Counted from the first letter of the stretch, positions 26,501-37,325 are shown. The stretch is DNA of 64,000 nt from Acinetobacter variabilis (GCF_000369625.1 NZ_KB850111.1:314038-378037), one strand, 5' to 3'. The notes: a model not told the origin generated them from the sequence alone. Numbers and translations are program-made.

Positions 26501-27722
26501 GCTCAACCATTTTCTTCGCAGCTTTAATGGTTGTAGCCTGACCAGATGCTTGCAGTTTCGCAAAGATGAATGGCTTGAACAGTTCAAGCGCCATTTTCTT
26601 AGGAAGACCACATTGGTGTAAACGCAGGCTTGGACCTACGGTAATTACCGAACGACCAGAGTAATCGACACGTTTACCCAATAAGTTTTGACGGAAACGA
26701 CCTTGTTTACCTTTGATCATATCTGCCAAAGATTTAAGCGGACGTTTGTTAGAACCAGTAATCGCACGACCACGACGACCGTTATCCAGCAATGCATCTA
26801 CAGATTCTTGCAACATACGTTTTTCGTTACGTACGATGATGTCTGGAGCCGCAAGATCAAGAAGACGTTTTAAACGGTTGTTACGGTTGATCACACGACG
26901 GTAAAGGTCGTTCAGGTCAGAAGTCGCGAAACGACCACCTTCAAGTGGTACAAGCGGACGAAGATCTGGTGGAAGTACTGGAAGTACGTTCATCACCATC
27001 CATTCTGGCTTGTTGTTCGAATCGTTAAATGCTTCCATCAATTTCAGACGCTTAGAGGCTTTTTTAAGCTTAGTTTCTGAAGTTGTATTTGGAATTTCTT
27101 CACGTAGACGCGCAATTTCAGCTTCAAGATCGATATCTTTAAGCAAGTCTTGAACTGCTTCTGCACCCATTTTCGCGGTGAATTCGTCACCGTGTTCTTC
27201 TAACGCATTGAAATATTCTTCATCGTTAAGAAGTTGGTATTTCTCAAATGGAGTCATACCTGGGTCAGTGACAACATAAGATTCGAAATACAATACGCGT
27301 TCGATATCACGTAGCGTCATGTCTAATAAAAGACCGATACGGCTAGGCAGTGATTTCAGGAACCAGATGTGCGCAACTGGAGACGCAAGCTCGATGTGAC
27401 CCATACGCTCACGACGAACTTTCGCAGTTGTTACTTCAACGCCACATTTTTCACAAATGACGCCTTTGTATTTCATACGCTTGTATTTACCACACAAGCA
27501 TTCGTAATCTTTTACTGGACCAAAGATTTTGGCACAGAATAAACCGTCACGTTCTGGTTTGAACGTACGGTAGTTAATGGTTTCTGGCTTTTTAACTTCA
27601 CCATGAGACCACGACTTAATCATTTCTGGTGACGCAAGACCAATACGGATGCGATCAAACTCTACTGGAGCATGACCGTCGGAATCCGTCTTTTTGCGCA
27701 TGATATCGAGCAAGTCTTTCAA
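23523..27722 (-). CDS. rpoC: DNA-directed RNA polymerase subunit beta'
   Basis: This is a 1399-residue beta' subunit. It has the N-terminal zinc site ([20 protein letters not shown], about residues 69-88), the catalytic [12 protein letters not shown] with three Mg-binding Asp near residue 460, the bridge helix and trigger loop region ([23 protein letters not shown], about 915-937), and the second zinc site with CAKCYGRD. The TTG at 27722 is the chosen start: a GGAG ribosome-binding site lies seven bases upstream (27730-27733), and the protein then begins with the conserved KDLLDIM. The longer frame to 27770 would translate the ribosome-binding site. It lies 143 bases downstream of rpoB, with a palindromic repeat in the gap. 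Confidence 0.97.
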   Translation of the reverse strand: MKDLLDIMRKKTDSDGHAPVEFDRIRIGLASPEMIKSWSHGEVKKPETINYRTFKPERDGLFCAKIFGPVKDYECLCGKYKRMKYKGVICEKCGVEVTTAKVRRERMGHIELASPVAHIWFLKSLPSRIGLLLDMTLRDIERVLYFESYVVTDPGMTPFEKYQLLNDEEYFNALEEHGDEFTAKMGAEAVQDLLKDIDLEAEIARLREEIPNTTSETKLKKASKRLKLMEAFNDSNNKPEWMVMNVLPVLPPDLRPLVPLEGGRFATSDLNDLYRRVINRNNRLKRLLDLAAPDIIVRNEKRMLQESVDALLDNGRRGRAITGSNKRPLKSLADMIKGKQGRFRQNLLGKRVDYSGRSVITVGPSLRLHQCGLPKKMALELFKPFIFAKLQASGQATTIKAAKKMVERETPEVWDVLASVIRQHPVMLNRAPTLHRLGLQAFEPILIEGKAIRLHPLVCAAFNADFDGDQMAVHVPLTLEAQLEARALMMSTNNILSPANGEPIIVPSQDVVLGLYYITRDAVNAKGEGMVFADTDEVNRALATGQVDMHARVKARVHQTVINENGEREQQTIIVDTTPGRCLLWEVVPEGMDFQQINVEMTKKNISKLINSCYRKLGLKDTVIFADQLMYLGFRQATRSGVSVGMEDMVIPPQKQAIIGKAEAEVREIEQQFEQGFVTAGERYNKVVDIWARTNDQVAKAMMDNLSFTTVKNKQGEDEKQKSFNSIYMMSDSGARGSAAQIRQLAGMRGLMAKPDGSIIETPIKANFREGLTVLQYFISTHGARKGLADTALKTANSGYLTRRLVDVAQDLVITEPDCGTLSGLVMTPFIQGGDVIENLGTRVLGRVVAEDVKRAGTEEVILPRNTLIDEKLANYLEEQGVDEVKVRSVVSCESTFGVCAKCYGRDLARGHLVNPGESVGVMAAQSIGEPGTQLTMRTFHVGGAASRTSAANSVQVRNKGTVRFHNVKTVQHAKGHLVSTSRSGEIGIADDLGRERERYKLPYGASILLKDGEAVEAGGIVATWDPHTHPLVTEVAGKVRFSQIADGVTATSKTDDATGMTTVEILPVTARPASGKDLRPAVVLDTVDGGEQFYFLPQNTILSVRDGETIGVGDVIGRVPQESSRTRDITGGLPRVADLFEARKPKEHAILAEVSGVVSFGKETKGKNRLVITPDDGSEIYEELIPKWRTINVFEGEHVNRGETISDGPQNPHDILRLKGEVALTNYIVNEVQDVYRLQGVKINDKHIEVIVRQMLRKVDITDGGDTSFIKGEQVDYIRVMQENQAVLAQNKFPAKFERQLMGITKASLSTDSFISAASFQETTRVLTEAAVTGKEDDLRGLKENVVVGRLIPAGTGLAYHLERRRQEAEAAEFELHNDFSDVDQALSQAFSDEFNGL

Positions 27723-27797
27723 TTTTTTTCTCCGTGTGTCGAGGAGATTTTCACTTCCCGACTGGGTCACAAATATTGTTTTTTAACTGAAATTTGG

Positions 27798-27863
27798 AAT
27801 CTCCCCTAACCCCTCTTTACTAAAGAGGGGAACTCCCCCTTTGAAAAAGGGGGCCGGGGGATT
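27798..27863. repeat. Compound palindromic repeat between rpoB and rpoC
   Basis: Two adjacent perfect hairpins are present: CCCCTCTTT/AAAGAGGGG (27810-27830, loop ACT) and CCCCCTTT/AAAGGGGG (27835-27853, loop GAA). An outer AATCTCCCC...GGGGATT pairing (27798-27806 with 27857-27863) surrounds both. The three-layer palindromic design is typical of interspersed REP-like elements. It sits inside an essential operon, in the rpoB-rpoC spacer. Confidence 0.82.
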
Positions 27864-27865
27864 AA

Positions 27866-30800
27866 TTAATCACCATTTTTCAGTTCAATGTTGATACCTA
27901 AAGAACGGATCTCTTTGGTCAATACGTTGAACGATTCAGGCATACCTGGGTCCATATAATGGTTACCATCTACAATGTTCTTATAGATACGGGTACGACC
28001 TTCAACGTCATCCGACTTCACAGTAAGCATTTCTTGAAGCGTATATGCTGCACCGTATGCTTCCAGTGCCCAGACTTCCATCTCACCGAAACGCTGACCA
28101 CCGAATTGTGCTTTACCACCCAGCGGCTGTTGCGTTACTAGAGAGTAAGAACCAGTAGAACGCGCATGCATCTTGTCGTCAACCAAGTGGTTCAATTTCA
28201 GCATGTACATGTAACCTACAGTTACAGGACGATCGAAACGTTCACCAGTACGGCCATCGTACAATACAGTTTGACCCGTACGTGACAAGCCAGCAAGCTC
28301 AAGTAATTCTTTGATCTGACCTTCTTCAGCACCATCAAATACTGGAGTTGCCAGAGGAACACCTTTACGCAAGTTACCAGACAGTTTCAAGATTTCTTCA
28401 TCAGTCAGGCTGTCAAGATCTTCTTGCTGACCGCCAACCTTATTATAAATCTTGTCTAGGAAATCACGCAGTTCAAGAACTGTACGCTGTTCTTTCAGCA
28501 TCTTGTCGATTTGATCGCCAAGACCTTTAGCAGCCATACCCAAGTGAGTTTCCAGAATCTGACCCACGTTCATACGTGATGGTACACCGAGCGGGTTCAG
28601 TACGATATCTACTGGTACACCATTGGCATCGTGCGGCATGTCCTCAACAGGCAGGATGTTAGAAACTACACCCTTGTTCCCGTGACGACCCGCCATCTTA
28701 TCACCAGGCTGGATACGACGTTTAACTGCCAGGTAAACCTTAACAACTTTCAATACGCCAGTTGTCAGTTCGTCACCTGTAGAAAGTTTGCGTTTTTTCT
28801 CAGCAAATTTCTCATCAATTTCAAGACTCTTCTCTTTCAGGAACACTTGAATTTGAGTTAAACGTTCAGCAATTGCTTCATCACTTGGTTGGATATCAAG
28901 CAGATCAACAAGCTCTAAACCAGATAACAATTGTTCAGACAGTTTGTCACCGCGTTTAGTAGTACCGCCACCGTTAGATTCCTGACCTTTCAACAGACGT
29001 ACAATACGTTCACGTGCTGCTTCTTCGAAGATTTTGTATTCTTCTTTCAAGTCTTTACGGTAAGCATCAAGCTGAGCTTTTTCAATTGCTTGAGCACGTT
29101 CGTCTTTTTCAAGACCGTCACGTGTAAACACTTGAACGTCGATCACAGTACCTTTAGTACCCGATGGAACACGTAAAGAAGAATCTTTTACGTCAGCCGC
29201 TTTTTCACCGAAGATTGCACGAAGCAGTTTTTCTTCAGGAGTTAACTGAGTTTCACCTTTAGGCGTCACCTTACCTACCAGGATGTCACCCGCAGTCACT
29301 TCAGCACCGATGTAAACGATACCTGATTCGTCCAGTTTAGAAAGCGCTGCTTCACCCACGTTCGGAATATCGGCAGTAATTTCTTCAGCACCCAATTTGG
29401 TATCACGTGCAACACATGAAAGTTCCTGGATGTGAATAGAGGTTAAACGGTCTTCTTGAAGAACACGCTCAGATAACAAGATCGAGTCTTCGTAGTTGTA
29501 ACCATTCCAGGTCATGAACGCTACACGCATGTTTTGACCAAGCGCAAGCTCACCGCCATCAGTTGATGGACCGTCAGCCAGAACGTCACCACGACCTACT
29601 TTATCGCCCAGGTTCACAAGAACTTTCTGGTTGATACAAGTGTTCTGGTTAGAACGTGTGTATTTGATCAGGTTATAGATATCTACACCTGCTTCGCCCG
29701 CAACCATTTCGTCTTCGTTGACACGAATTACAACACGCGAAGCGTCAACAAATTCAATACGACCACCACGTTTCGCGATTACACATACACCAGAGTCATG
29801 TGCTACGTTCGCTTCCATACCGGTACCAACCAGTGGTTTATCAGCAATTAACGTAGGAACAGCCTGACGTTGCATGTTCGAACCCATCAATGCACGGTTG
29901 GCGTCATCGTGCTCAAGGAACGGAATCAGTGATGCTGCTACAGATACAACCTGCTGAGCAGATACGTCCATATGCGTCACTTTTTCAGGAGGCATACGTA
30001 CGAATTCACCTTGGTGACGTACAGAAACGAATTCTTCAGACAGGTTGCCATCTTTATCTACTGCAGAGTCGGCCTGTGCAATCACAGTACCTACTTCTTC
30101 AATCGCAGATAGGTATTCAACGTCATCAGTTACGCGACCATCAACCACTTTACGGTATGGAGTTTCCAAGAAACCGAAGTTGTTACATTTCGCATAAACA
30201 GACAGCGAGTTGATCAAACCAATGTTTGGACCCTCAGGAGTCTCAATTGGACATACACGACCGTAGTGAGTTTGATGGACGTCACGTACTTCGAAGCCCG
30301 CACGTTCACGAGTCAAACCACCAGGCCCCAGTGCTGATACACGACGTTTGTGTGTAATTTCAGACAACGGGTTGTTTTGGTCCATGAACTGAGACAACTG
30401 GCTTGAACCAAAGAATTCTTTGATTGCAGCAGCCACTGGCTTCGCATTGATCAGGTCTTGCGGAGACAGGTTATCAGTTTCAGCTTGAGACAGACGTTCT
30501 TTAACAGCACGTTCTACACGAACCAGACCTACACGGAATTGGTTCTCGGTCATTTCACCCACAGAACGGACACGACGGTTACCCAAGTGGTCGATATCGT
30601 CGACTTCACCTTTACCGTTACGGATTTCTACTAATGTTTTTAATACATCAGTGATATCTTCGTTCGAGAGAATGCCTTCAACTTCGCGTGACTTCTGGTC
30701 AGTACCCACTTCGTAAGGACGACCCAAACGACGGTTGAACTTCATACGGCCGACTGGAGACAGATCATAACGCTCAGAAGAGAAGAACAGGTTGTTGAAC

Positions 30801-31954
30801 AGGTTCTCAGCAGCTTCTTTTGTTGGTGGCTCACCTGGACGCATGACTTTGTAGATTTCTACAAGCGCTTCATCACGGCTTACTGTGGTATCAGCACGTA
30901 ATGTATCCGCAATAAACGGACCACGGTCGATATCGTTAGTAAACAGGATATTGAACTGTTTCACGTCGCCTTCTGCAATTTTCACCATGATTTCATGGCT
31001 CAGAACAGTATTGGCTGCAATCACATCACCATCTTTCAGTGGTATGTCTTCAGCAGTGATACGTTCGTACAGGTACTCATCAGGAACAGAAAGCTTCTCA
31101 AGACCAGATGCTTCCATTTGACGTACATGACGTGCGTTAATACGTTTACCTTGTTCAACAATGACTTTGCCGTCTTTGTCAGCAATGTCGAACTGTGCCA
31201 TTTCGCCGCGCAGGCGCTCTGGAACAAGATCAATCTGATAGCTACCCATGTCCAGATACACAGGTACTTTCTCGTAGAACATGTCGAGAATTTGTTCGTT
31301 GGCATAACCCAACGCACGAAGCACCACAGTCGCAAGCAATTTACGACGACGGTCAATACGTACGTAGACCAGGTCTTTGGCATCGAATTCAAAGTCTAAC
31401 CATGAACCACGGTAAGGAATGATACGAGCTGAATAAAGGACTTTACCGCTTGAGTGAGTCTTGCCTTTATCGTGGTCAAAGAATACGCCCGGTGAACGGT
31501 GCAATTGCGATACAATTACACGCTCGGTACCGTTAATCACGAAAGTACCGTTGTCTGTCATAAGCGGCATTTCGCCCATGTAGACTTCTTGTTCACGTAC
31601 GTCTTTGATTGATTTAGTTTCGCGATCTTTCAGGATCAAACGAATTTTTACGCGCATTGGTGCTGCATAAGTTGAGCCACGAAGGATACATTCGCGTACA
31701 TCAAACTCAGGCTTACCAAGACTATACTCAACGAATTCTAAAGCAGCATTGCCAGAATAACTTTCAATAGGAAAAACTGAACGAAATGCGGCTTGGAGAC
31801 CGATATCTTCGCGGTTTTTTGGTGATTTGCCATCTTGTAAGAATGTTCTGTACGAGTCGACTTGAATCGCGAGCAGGTACGGAGCATCCATGACGCTAGG
31901 CAATTTACCAAAATTCTTACGGATCCGTTTCTTTTCGGTATATGAGTATGCCAT
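27866..31954 (-). CDS. rpoB: DNA-directed RNA polymerase subunit beta
   Basis: This is a 1362-residue beta subunit, the usual Acinetobacter length. ATG at 31954 has a GAGGA ribosome-binding site eight bases upstream; the frame continues upstream to 32035 but lacks family similarity there. The rifampicin pocket near residues 530-560 reads [20 protein letters not shown], followed by [11 protein letters not shown]. The residues equivalent to E. coli D516, H526 and S531 are present, so no classical rifampicin-resistance change is seen. The C-terminal part has [13 protein letters not shown] and the conserved clamp-contact region. It is read with rpoC in one operon, downstream of an attenuator after rplL. 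Confidence 0.98.
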   Translation of the reverse strand: MAYSYTEKKRIRKNFGKLPSVMDAPYLLAIQVDSYRTFLQDGKSPKNREDIGLQAAFRSVFPIESYSGNAALEFVEYSLGKPEFDVRECILRGSTYAAPMRVKIRLILKDRETKSIKDVREQEVYMGEMPLMTDNGTFVINGTERVIVSQLHRSPGVFFDHDKGKTHSSGKVLYSARIIPYRGSWLDFEFDAKDLVYVRIDRRRKLLATVVLRALGYANEQILDMFYEKVPVYLDMGSYQIDLVPERLRGEMAQFDIADKDGKVIVEQGKRINARHVRQMEASGLEKLSVPDEYLYERITAEDIPLKDGDVIAANTVLSHEIMVKIAEGDVKQFNILFTNDIDRGPFIADTLRADTTVSRDEALVEIYKVMRPGEPPTKEAAENLFNNLFFSSERYDLSPVGRMKFNRRLGRPYEVGTDQKSREVEGILSNEDITDVLKTLVEIRNGKGEVDDIDHLGNRRVRSVGEMTENQFRVGLVRVERAVKERLSQAETDNLSPQDLINAKPVAAAIKEFFGSSQLSQFMDQNNPLSEITHKRRVSALGPGGLTRERAGFEVRDVHQTHYGRVCPIETPEGPNIGLINSLSVYAKCNNFGFLETPYRKVVDGRVTDDVEYLSAIEEVGTVIAQADSAVDKDGNLSEEFVSVRHQGEFVRMPPEKVTHMDVSAQQVVSVAASLIPFLEHDDANRALMGSNMQRQAVPTLIADKPLVGTGMEANVAHDSGVCVIAKRGGRIEFVDASRVVIRVNEDEMVAGEAGVDIYNLIKYTRSNQNTCINQKVLVNLGDKVGRGDVLADGPSTDGGELALGQNMRVAFMTWNGYNYEDSILLSERVLQEDRLTSIHIQELSCVARDTKLGAEEITADIPNVGEAALSKLDESGIVYIGAEVTAGDILVGKVTPKGETQLTPEEKLLRAIFGEKAADVKDSSLRVPSGTKGTVIDVQVFTRDGLEKDERAQAIEKAQLDAYRKDLKEEYKIFEEAARERIVRLLKGQESNGGGTTKRGDKLSEQLLSGLELVDLLDIQPSDEAIAERLTQIQVFLKEKSLEIDEKFAEKKRKLSTGDELTTGVLKVVKVYLAVKRRIQPGDKMAGRHGNKGVVSNILPVEDMPHDANGVPVDIVLNPLGVPSRMNVGQILETHLGMAAKGLGDQIDKMLKEQRTVLELRDFLDKIYNKVGGQQEDLDSLTDEEILKLSGNLRKGVPLATPVFDGAEEGQIKELLELAGLSRTGQTVLYDGRTGERFDRPVTVGYMYMLKLNHLVDDKMHARSTGSYSLVTQQPLGGKAQFGGQRFGEMEVWALEAYGAAYTLQEMLTVKSDDVEGRTRIYKNIVDGNHYMDPGMPESFNVLTKEIRSLGINIELKNGD

Positions 31955-32261
31955 CTGGAGTCCTCGGAAAGTGTAAACCAAGCCCGCCTGCAGAACGGGC
32001 TCAGAAGGAATTACGCTGGCCGATATGGCCACCACTCTTTACAAATGCTGCAATTTTTAGTGGTATTAAAACGCTTAACAATATTTTTTTAATGAAAAAT
32101 ATTGGTAAGCGTTTGTTCATTATGTTTATTTTTAATTTGTATGAATTTTATATCATGCAAACAAAAATCGAGCCGATTATTGTAACGCAAAAAGGCTGAT
32201 GACCCAAGAGCCATCAGCCAATTTTTGGAGCCGATTATAAAAAACCGGCTCCTTTAAGAAA
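31955..32261 (-). promoter_or_regulatory. rplL-rpoB spacer with hairpins
   Basis: This 307 bp spacer holds, in the direction of transcription, a stem GGAGCCG/CGGCTCC (32227-32252), a full terminator-like hairpin at 32189-32219, an A/T-rich stretch, and a stem AGCCCG/CGGGCT (31981-32001) close to the rpoB ribosome-binding site. In E. coli this spacer holds an attenuator and an RNase III site that lower rpoBC output relative to the ribosomal proteins. The same logic is likely here but is inferred. Confidence 0.65.
32189..32219 (-). terminator. Partial terminator (attenuator) after rplL
   Basis: The perfect eight-base arms GGCTGATG and CATCAGCC are followed on the minus strand by T5. Because rpoB and rpoC lie downstream on the same transcript path, it probably terminates only part of the polymerases. 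Confidence 0.72.
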
Positions 32262-32630
32262 TTACTTAAGAGTAACTGTAGCACCAGCTTCTTCAAGTTT
32301 TTTCTTAAGCTCTTCGCCTTCTTCTTTAGAAACGCCTTCTTTAAGAACTGTAGGTGCGCCCTCAACCATGTCTTTAGCTTCTTTCAAGCCAAGACCAGTA
32401 GCTTCACGAACTGCTTTAATTACAGCAACTTTGTTAGCACCGAAAGAAGTCAACTCAACGTTGAATTCTGATTGTTCTTCAGCAGCAGCAGCAGCGCCAG
32501 GAGCAGCAGCAACAGCAACAGCAGCAGCAGATACGTTGAATTTCTCTTCGAAAGCAGAGATTAGTTCAACAAGTTCAAGAACAGTTTTTTCTGCAACTGC
32601 GTTTAGGATTTCTTCGTTAGTTAAAGCCAT
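32262..32630 (-). CDS. rplL: 50S ribosomal protein L7/L12
   Basis: This 122-residue acidic protein has the L7/L12 architecture: an N-terminal dimerisation helix ([20 protein letters not shown]), a flexible Ala/Gly hinge (residues about 36-50, [14 protein letters not shown]), and a C-terminal domain with [21 protein letters not shown], which contacts elongation factors. It forms the stalk with L10. It is co-transcribed with rplJ 48 bases upstream, and an attenuator follows. Confidence 0.98.
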   Translation of the reverse strand: MALTNEEILNAVAEKTVLELVELISAFEEKFNVSAAAVAVAAAPGAAAAAEEQSEFNVELTSFGANKVAVIKAVREATGLGLKEAKDMVEGAPTVLKEGVSKEEGEELKKKLEEAGATVTLK

Positions 32631-32678
32631 GAGAATAACTCCAAATGGAAATTGAATGGTGTGGAAATAAATTTAAGC

Positions 32679-33185
32679 TTATGCAGCTTCTGACTCGTTT
32701 TTCTCTTTGAGCGCAGTAATAAGGCGACCCAATTTCGAAATAGGAGCTTGAAGAACGTTTGCAAGCATAGTAAGCGCTTTTTCTTGGTTCGGAAGGTTCG
32801 CGATTACGCTAACTTCAGCACCTTCGTAAACTTTGCCATCAAATGCAGCAGCTTTAAGTTCGAATGCTTTGTTAGTTTTTGCGAATTCTTCGAACAAGCG
32901 TGCAGCTGCACCCATGTCGTCTTCAGAAGTCGAGAAAGCTAAGATTGTTGGGCCAACAAGGCTGTCGTTCAAGATATTGAATTGAGTATCTTGAAGAGCA
33001 CGTTTAGCCAGAGTGTTACGCACGATACGTGTTTTAACACCTAGTTTACGAGCTTCAACACGAAGAGCAGTTAATTGCTCAACTGTTAAACCTTGGTAGT
33101 CAGCAACAACAGCGGCAAATGCAGTAGAAGCAATTTCACTTACTTCAGCTACGATCTGTTTTTTGCCTTCAATAAGAAGAGCCAT
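32679..33185 (-). CDS. rplJ: 50S ribosomal protein L10
   Basis: This 168-residue protein starts MALLIEGKKQIVAEVSEIAS. ATG at 33185 has a strong AGGAGG ribosome-binding site, so the longer frame to 33236 is rejected. It has the RNA-binding N-terminal domain with TRIVRNTLAKRAL, and the C-terminal helix (VLQAPISKLGRLITALKEK) that carries L7/L12 dimers. In E. coli the L10-L7/L12 complex binds its own leader to repress translation. The leader here is a 298 bp spacer with stem-loops. Confidence 0.97.
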   Translation of the reverse strand: MALLIEGKKQIVAEVSEIASTAFAAVVADYQGLTVEQLTALRVEARKLGVKTRIVRNTLAKRALQDTQFNILNDSLVGPTILAFSTSEDDMGAAARLFEEFAKTNKAFELKAAAFDGKVYEGAEVSVIANLPNQEKALTMLANVLQAPISKLGRLITALKEKNESEAA

Positions 33186-33413
33186 TGTAAAACCTCCTAA
33201 CGGTGATTTATGTGCCTGATACAAGCACACTCCCAATTCGTGAATTCATCTCTGAAATCACACGCGGAGGATGAACAAATCACACCACCGCGTCTACGCA
33301 GGCTGAAATATTAAGAAAGAAGCATAAAACTCCCCTCGCCTGAGGTCTTTGACGCTGATAAATTTACATTTATCAATTCAAAGTCTGCCTAAGTTCGCAA
33401 GAGACGGAGCGTT
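33186..33413 (-). promoter_or_regulatory. Probable L10 leader (rplJ mRNA leader)
   Basis: The spacer between rplA and rplJ runs 298 bp with no ORF. The part nearest rplJ contains G/C-rich segments able to fold, including around the GGAGGATG at 33265 region and TCGCAAGA...TCTTGCG at 33395-33419. Its position and length fit the ribosomal protein L10 leader, where L10-L7/L12 binds to control rplJL. I could not fold it, so the exact element limits and kink-turn are not shown. Confidence 0.45.
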
Positions 33414-33455
33414 TCTTGCGTAAAAATCAAAGCAGCGCTTTGATTTTTACTCAGG
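33414..33455 (-). repeat. Palindromic repeat copy A (rplA-rplJ spacer)
   Basis: The perfect 14-base arms GTAAAAATCAAAGC and GCTTTGATTTTTAC (33420-33450) have a three-base loop. Read on the minus strand it begins CCTGAG and ends ACGCAAGA. It matches the element at 53361-53403 at about 38 of 43 aligned positions, so it belongs to a dispersed repeat family. With its T-rich arm it could act as a weak terminator. Confidence 0.8.
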
Positions 33456-33483
33456 GCTTTAAAATTCTGTATAAGTTTAAAAC

Positions 33484-34179
33484 TTATTTAGAAACGTTTG
33501 CTACATCAACGATCAGACCAGGACCCATAGTAGAGCTTAGAGTGATCTTTTGGATGTAAACACCTTTAGAAGTAGCAGGTTTTGCTTTCTTAAGGTCAGC
33601 TACAAGAGCTTCAACGTTTTGACGAACAGCTTCAGCAGAGAAACCTACTTGACCGATCGCAGCGTGGATAATACCCGCTTTGTCTACACGGTAACGTGCT
33701 TGACCAGCTTTTGCATTTTTAACTGCAGTAGCAACGTCAGGAGTTACAGTACCCACTTTAGGGTTTGGCATTAAGCCACGTGGACCAAGAATCGTACCCA
33801 GTTTACCAACAACGCGCATTGCATCAGGAGCAGCAATCACTACGTCGAAGTCAAGGTTTCCGCCTTGGATGCTTTCAGCAAGATCGTCGAAACCAACAAC
33901 GTCTGCACCAGCTTCTTTCGCAGCTTCAGCAGCAGCGCCTTGAGCAAATACAGCTACGCGTACAGTTTTACCAGTACCTGCAGGAAGAGTAGTCGCGCCA
34001 CGAACAACCTGATCAGATTTACGAGGGTCAACACCCAGGTTTACAGCGATGTCCAAAGATTCTTTGAATTTCGCAGCTGGAAGGCTAGTAAGAACTTCTA
34101 CAGCTTCTTCTAAAGTGTAAACTTTCTGTGCTTCTACAGCAGCAGCAATGGCTTTTTGACGTTTAGTTAACTTTGCCAT
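33484..34179 (-). CDS. rplA: 50S ribosomal protein L1
   Basis: This 231-residue protein begins [21 protein letters not shown] and matches L1. It has the two-domain signature [17 protein letters not shown] and [17 protein letters not shown], with the 23S rRNA-binding loop and C-terminal [13 protein letters not shown]1 forms the mobile stalk that ejects tRNA from the E site and represses its own operon (rplKA) by binding mRNA. It is co-transcribed with rplK, three bases upstream. Confidence 0.98.
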   Translation of the reverse strand: MAKLTKRQKAIAAAVEAQKVYTLEEAVEVLTSLPAAKFKESLDIAVNLGVDPRKSDQVVRGATTLPAGTGKTVRVAVFAQGAAAEAAKEAGADVVGFDDLAESIQGGNLDFDVVIAAPDAMRVVGKLGTILGPRGLMPNPKVGTVTPDVATAVKNAKAGQARYRVDKAGIIHAAIGQVGFSAEAVRQNVEALVADLKKAKPATSKGVYIQKITLSSTMGPGLIVDVANVSK

Positions 34180-34182
34180 GTC

Positions 34183-34611
34183 TTATAGCTCCACTTCCAA
34201 GCCCATAGAACGTGCAGAACCAGCGATGGTACGTACACGCGCGTCTAAATCAGCACCAGTTAAATCTGGTTCTTTAGTAGTCGCGATTTCTTCCAATTGA
34301 GCACGAGTCAACTTACCAACTTTAGTTTTGTTAGGTACAGAAGAACCCTTTTGGATACCAGCAGCTTTCTTAAGAAGAACAGCAGCAGGTGGAGTTTTCA
34401 TGATAAATGTGAACGACTTGTCGTTGTACACAGTGATCACGACTGGAATTGGCAGACCAGCTTCAACTTTTTGTGTAGCAGCATTGAATTCTTTACAGAA
34501 TGCCATGATGTTAACACCACGTTGACCTAGTGCAGGACCAATCGGTGGAGATGGATTCGCTTTACCAGCTGGAACTTGCAGCTTGATATAGCCGTCAATC
34601 TTCTTAGCCAT
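34183..34611 (-). CDS. rplK: 50S ribosomal protein L11
   Basis: This 142-residue protein starts [20 protein letters not shown], followed by [20 protein letters not shown], the proline-rich thiostrepton-binding N-domain. The RNA-binding C-domain contains [19 protein letters not shown] and ends [16 protein letters not shown]11 shapes the GTPase-associated centre and is needed for RelA activation. It heads the rplK-rplA pair and lies 117 bases downstream of nusG. That gap carries a perfect palindrome at 34687-34710. Confidence 0.98.
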   Translation of the reverse strand: MAKKIDGYIKLQVPAGKANPSPPIGPALGQRGVNIMAFCKEFNAATQKVEAGLPIPVVITVYNDKSFTFIMKTPPAAVLLKKAAGIQKGSSVPNKTKVGKLTRAQLEEIATTKEPDLTGADLDARVRTIAGSARSMGLEVEL

Positions 34612-34686
34612 TTCAAATTACCTCTGGGTGCAAACGCCGCTAGGCTCCCCAATGATTTCAAGTAACGATACCGTTACAATAACAAT

Positions 34687-34710
34687 GCCTGATTTGCACG
34701 CAAATCAGGC
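34687..34710 (-). other. Perfect palindrome in the nusG-rplK spacer
   Basis: The arms GCCTGATTTGC and GCAAATCAGGC are separated by two bases, giving a 24-base palindrome about 18 bases past the nusG stop. There is no strong T-run on the minus strand, so it is either an inefficient terminator, an RNA-processing stem or a protein-binding site. Confidence 0.55.
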
Positions 34711-34728
34711 GTTTTCAACCCGAACAAA

Positions 34729-35262
34729 TTAAACTGTTTTTTCGACTTGGCGAAATTCCAGTTCAACCTGAGTTGGTCGGTTAAATACGTTAATAGTCAG
34801 CGTTAAGCGTGACTTGTCGTAAAGCACTTCTTCCACCACACCTTTAAAGTCAGTGAATGGACCGTCAATTACGAGTAATTCTTCGCCTGGTTCAAACATG
34901 GTCTTAGGACGCGGTGCTTCACCAGTATTGCGTACACGTGCAAGAATTGCATCAGCTTCTTTTTGCGTAATTGGAGCCGGTTTTTCAGCCGTACCGCCAA
35001 TAAAGCCCAGCACTTTTGGACATTCTTTCACGATATGCCAAGTGTCATCGTTCATTTCCATTTCGACTAATACATAGCCAGGAAAGAACTTACGCTCTGA
35101 TTTACGCTTCTTGCCATCCTTCATTTCTACCACTTCTTCGGTAGGAACAAGGACTTCACCAAAGCTATCGGCAACAGCGCTACGCTGGATTCGATCATTA
35201 AGCGAACGCATTACTTGTTTTTCATAACCTGAATAGGCATGAATAATGTACCAACGTTTCAT
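34729..35262 (-). CDS. nusG: Transcription termination/antitermination factor NusG
   Basis: This 177-residue protein begins MKRWYIIHAYSGYEKQVMRS. It has the NGN domain (with FFPGYVLVEMEMNDDTWHIVK and VLGFIGG) and a C-terminal KOW domain (EELLVIDGPFTDFKGVVEEV). NusG binds RNA polymerase and couples it to Rho, or to the ribosome through S10. It lies seven bases downstream of secE, in the classic secE-nusG operon. Confidence 0.98.
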   Translation of the reverse strand: MKRWYIIHAYSGYEKQVMRSLNDRIQRSAVADSFGEVLVPTEEVVEMKDGKKRKSERKFFPGYVLVEMEMNDDTWHIVKECPKVLGFIGGTAEKPAPITQKEADAILARVRNTGEAPRPKTMFEPGEELLVIDGPFTDFKGVVEEVLYDKSRLTLTINVFNRPTQVELEFRQVEKTV

Positions 35263-35269
35263 AGCTCTC

Positions 35270-35710
35270 TTACCCGATAATAAACTTCATTAACCAGCCT
35301 AAAACATAGTCAAAGCACCATAGAACAATGGCTGCTATCACTACAACAGCAAGGACTTGCCAAGATGTGGTCATAGTCTCTTGTTTGGTAGGCCAGGTCA
35401 CTCGACTTAACTCGATTCGTGCATCCTTAAGAAGACGAACAAAGCCTTTGCCTTGATGGGTGGCGTATAATAAACCGAATGCCACAACGATACAAGCCAA
35501 AATTACCCCAACGCGCACCCAAATATCATTCGCAGGCGCCCAGTATGCAGGTAAGTATTGGTTTACCATCATAGCACCGACCAATAAAATCAAGGCGATA
35601 ACCCATAGAACAATGTCTAATGGAGAACTAGAACTTACATCTACAGCAGGATTATTTCTTTGAGGAATTGCCGCTTCGCTTAATGCGTCGCGTGATTTAT
35701 CATTCGACAT
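35270..35710 (-). CDS. secE: Preprotein translocase subunit SecE
   Basis: This 146-residue protein has three membrane helices, as in the long enterobacterial form: about residues 28-46 (LDIVLWVIALILLVGAMMV), 62-82 and 115-140. The conserved amphipathic LLKDARIELSRVTWPTKQET precedes the last helix, and this part is essential for holding SecY. It is first gene of the secE-nusG unit with a near-consensus promoter about 30 bases upstream of the start codon. Confidence 0.96.
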   Translation of the reverse strand: MSNDKSRDALSEAAIPQRNNPAVDVSSSSPLDIVLWVIALILLVGAMMVNQYLPAYWAPANDIWVRVGVILACIVVAFGLLYATHQGKGFVRLLKDARIELSRVTWPTKQETMTTSWQVLAVVVIAAIVLWCFDYVLGWLMKFIIG

Positions 35711-35739
35711 TTTTGTACTCGTCGTAGGTTTCGCGACTT

Positions 35740-35767
35740 ATTATATGACCAGTTTTGCCGACATCAA
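35740..35767 (-). promoter_or_regulatory. Sigma-70 promoter of secE-nusG
   Basis: On the minus strand a perfect -10 TATAAT (35740-35745) lies 16 bases downstream of TTGATG (35762-35767), a good -35. The promoter is just after the 3' end of tRNA-Trp, so secE-nusG need not depend on read-through from tuf. Confidence 0.8.
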
Positions 35768-35786
35768 GCGTCTTTTGAAAAAAACT

Positions 35787-35862
35787 TGGCAGGCCAGGAG
35801 GGACTCGAACCCCCAACATTCGGTTTTGGAGACCGACGCTCTACCAATTGAACTACTGGCCT
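35787..35862 (-). tRNA. trpT: tRNA-Trp (anticodon CCA)
   Basis: 76 bases fold as a cloverleaf: acceptor stem AGGCCAG/CTGGCCT, D-loop TTCAATTGGTAGAG, anticodon loop TCTCCAAAA with CCA, T-loop GGTTCGAGTCC, and encoded 3' GCCA. It lies between tuf and secE. Confidence 0.97.
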
Positions 35863-35871
35863 GTAGATAAA

Positions 35872-35889
35872 CTGGAGCCGAAACTCCAG
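35872..35889 (-). other. Stem-loop between tuf and tRNA-Trp
   Basis: The arms CTGGAG and CTCCAG enclose loop CCGAAA, 20 bases after the tuf stop codon. The following sequence is only weakly T-rich, so it may be a partial terminator or a processing stem before tRNA-Trp. Confidence 0.55.
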
Positions 35890-35908
35890 CTTATTTTCTA
35901 TTCTATGA

Positions 35909-37099
35909 TTATGCAGTTACTTTAGCAACTACACCAGCACCAACTGTACGACCACCTTCACGGATCGCAAAACGTAGACCTGGGTCCATTGCGATTGGGT
36001 GGATTAGTTCTACTGACATTTCTACGTTGTCACCAGGCATAACCATTTCAACGCCTTCTTTCAAAGAAATCGCGCCAGTTACGTCAGTTGTACGGAAGTA
36101 GAACTGTGGACGGTAACCGTTAAGGAATGGAGTGTGACGACCACCTTCGTCTTTAGAAAGTACGTATACTTCTGCATCGAATTTAGTGTGCGGTTTGATA
36201 GAACCTGGTTTAGCAAGTACTTGACCACGTTGTACGTCTTCACGTTTAGTACCACGAAGCAAGATACCACAGTTCTCACCAGCACGACCTTCATCAAGAA
36301 GTTTACGGAACATTTCAACGCCAGTTACAGTAGTCTTAACTGTGTCTTTGATACCCACGATTTCAACTTCTTCACCAACTTTGATGATACCAGTTTCAAC
36401 ACGGCCAGTTACAACTGTACCACGACCAGAAATTGAGAATACGTCTTCGATTGGCATCAAGAATGCTTGGTCGATTGCACGTTCTGGTTCTGGGATGTAA
36501 GAGTCAAGCGCTTCAACAAGAGCTACAACTGCGTCTTCACCGTATTGACCAGCTTCACCGTTAAGTGCAGCAAGTGCTGAACCACGGATTACAGGAGTGT
36601 CATCACCTGGGAAGTCGTAAGTAGAAAGAAGTTCACGAACTTCCATTTCAACCAGCTCAAGAAGCTCTTCGTCGTCTACAAGGTCGCATTTATTCAAGAA
36701 TACAACGATGTAAGGTACACCTACCTGACGAGAAAGCAGGATGTGTTCACGAGTTTGTGGCATTGGACCGTCAGTCGCAGCACATACAAGGATCGCGCCG
36801 TCCATCTGAGCAGCACCAGTAATCATGTTTTTAACATAATCGGCGTGGCCCGGGCAGTCTACGTGAGCGTAGTGACGAGTTGGAGAATCGTATTCTACGT
36901 GTGAAGTATTAATTGTAATACCACGTGCTTTTTCTTCTGGTGCAGAGTCGATTGCAGCGTAGTCTTTCGCTTCACCACCGAATTTTTTAGCACATACAGT
37001 TGCAATCGCAGCTGTTAAAGTTGTTTTACCATGGTCAACGTGACCGATTGTGCCCACGTTAACGTGTGGCTTATTACGTTCAAACTTAGCCTTAGCCAT
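35909..37099 (-). CDS. tuf: Elongation factor Tu
   Basis: This 396-residue EF-Tu has the G-domain motifs GHVDHGKT (P-loop, residues about 19-26), [12 protein letters not shown] and SALAAL. Domain 2 carries [11 protein letters not shown], and domain 3 ends [11 protein letters not shown]. It delivers aminoacyl-tRNA to the ribosome. Codon choice is strongly biased, as expected for a highly expressed gene. Its place directly after four tRNA genes matches the E. coli thrU-tyrU-glyT-thrT-tufB operon. Whether another tuf copy exists cannot be seen here. Confidence 0.98.
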   Translation of the reverse strand: MAKAKFERNKPHVNVGTIGHVDHGKTTLTAAIATVCAKKFGGEAKDYAAIDSAPEEKARGITINTSHVEYDSPTRHYAHVDCPGHADYVKNMITGAAQMDGAILVCAATDGPMPQTREHILLSRQVGVPYIVVFLNKCDLVDDEELLELVEMEVRELLSTYDFPGDDTPVIRGSALAALNGEAGQYGEDAVVALVEALDSYIPEPERAIDQAFLMPIEDVFSISGRGTVVTGRVETGIIKVGEEVEIVGIKDTVKTTVTGVEMFRKLLDEGRAGENCGILLRGTKREDVQRGQVLAKPGSIKPHTKFDAEVYVLSKDEGGRHTPFLNGYRPQFYFRTTDVTGAISLKEGVEMVMPGDNVEMSVELIHPIAMDPGLRFAIREGGRTVGAGVVAKVTA

Positions 37100-37250
37100 G
37101 TTAATCTTCCTCGTTTACGTCGAACACAATTCTGAGTAAAACCCAGCTCCGACATATCGTTTAAAAAAAACCAAACACCAAATACTTGAAAAGCAGACTA
37201 AATAGCCTGCTTTTGAAATATTTTTGCAACCACGTTGCCAAACTGTAATC

Positions 37251-37325
<75 letters not shown>

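Noticed and set aside
30400-30600. Rifampicin-resistance changes in rpoB
   Set aside because: The pocket sequence keeps the usual residues (Asp, His and Ser at the equivalents of E. coli 516, 526 and 531).
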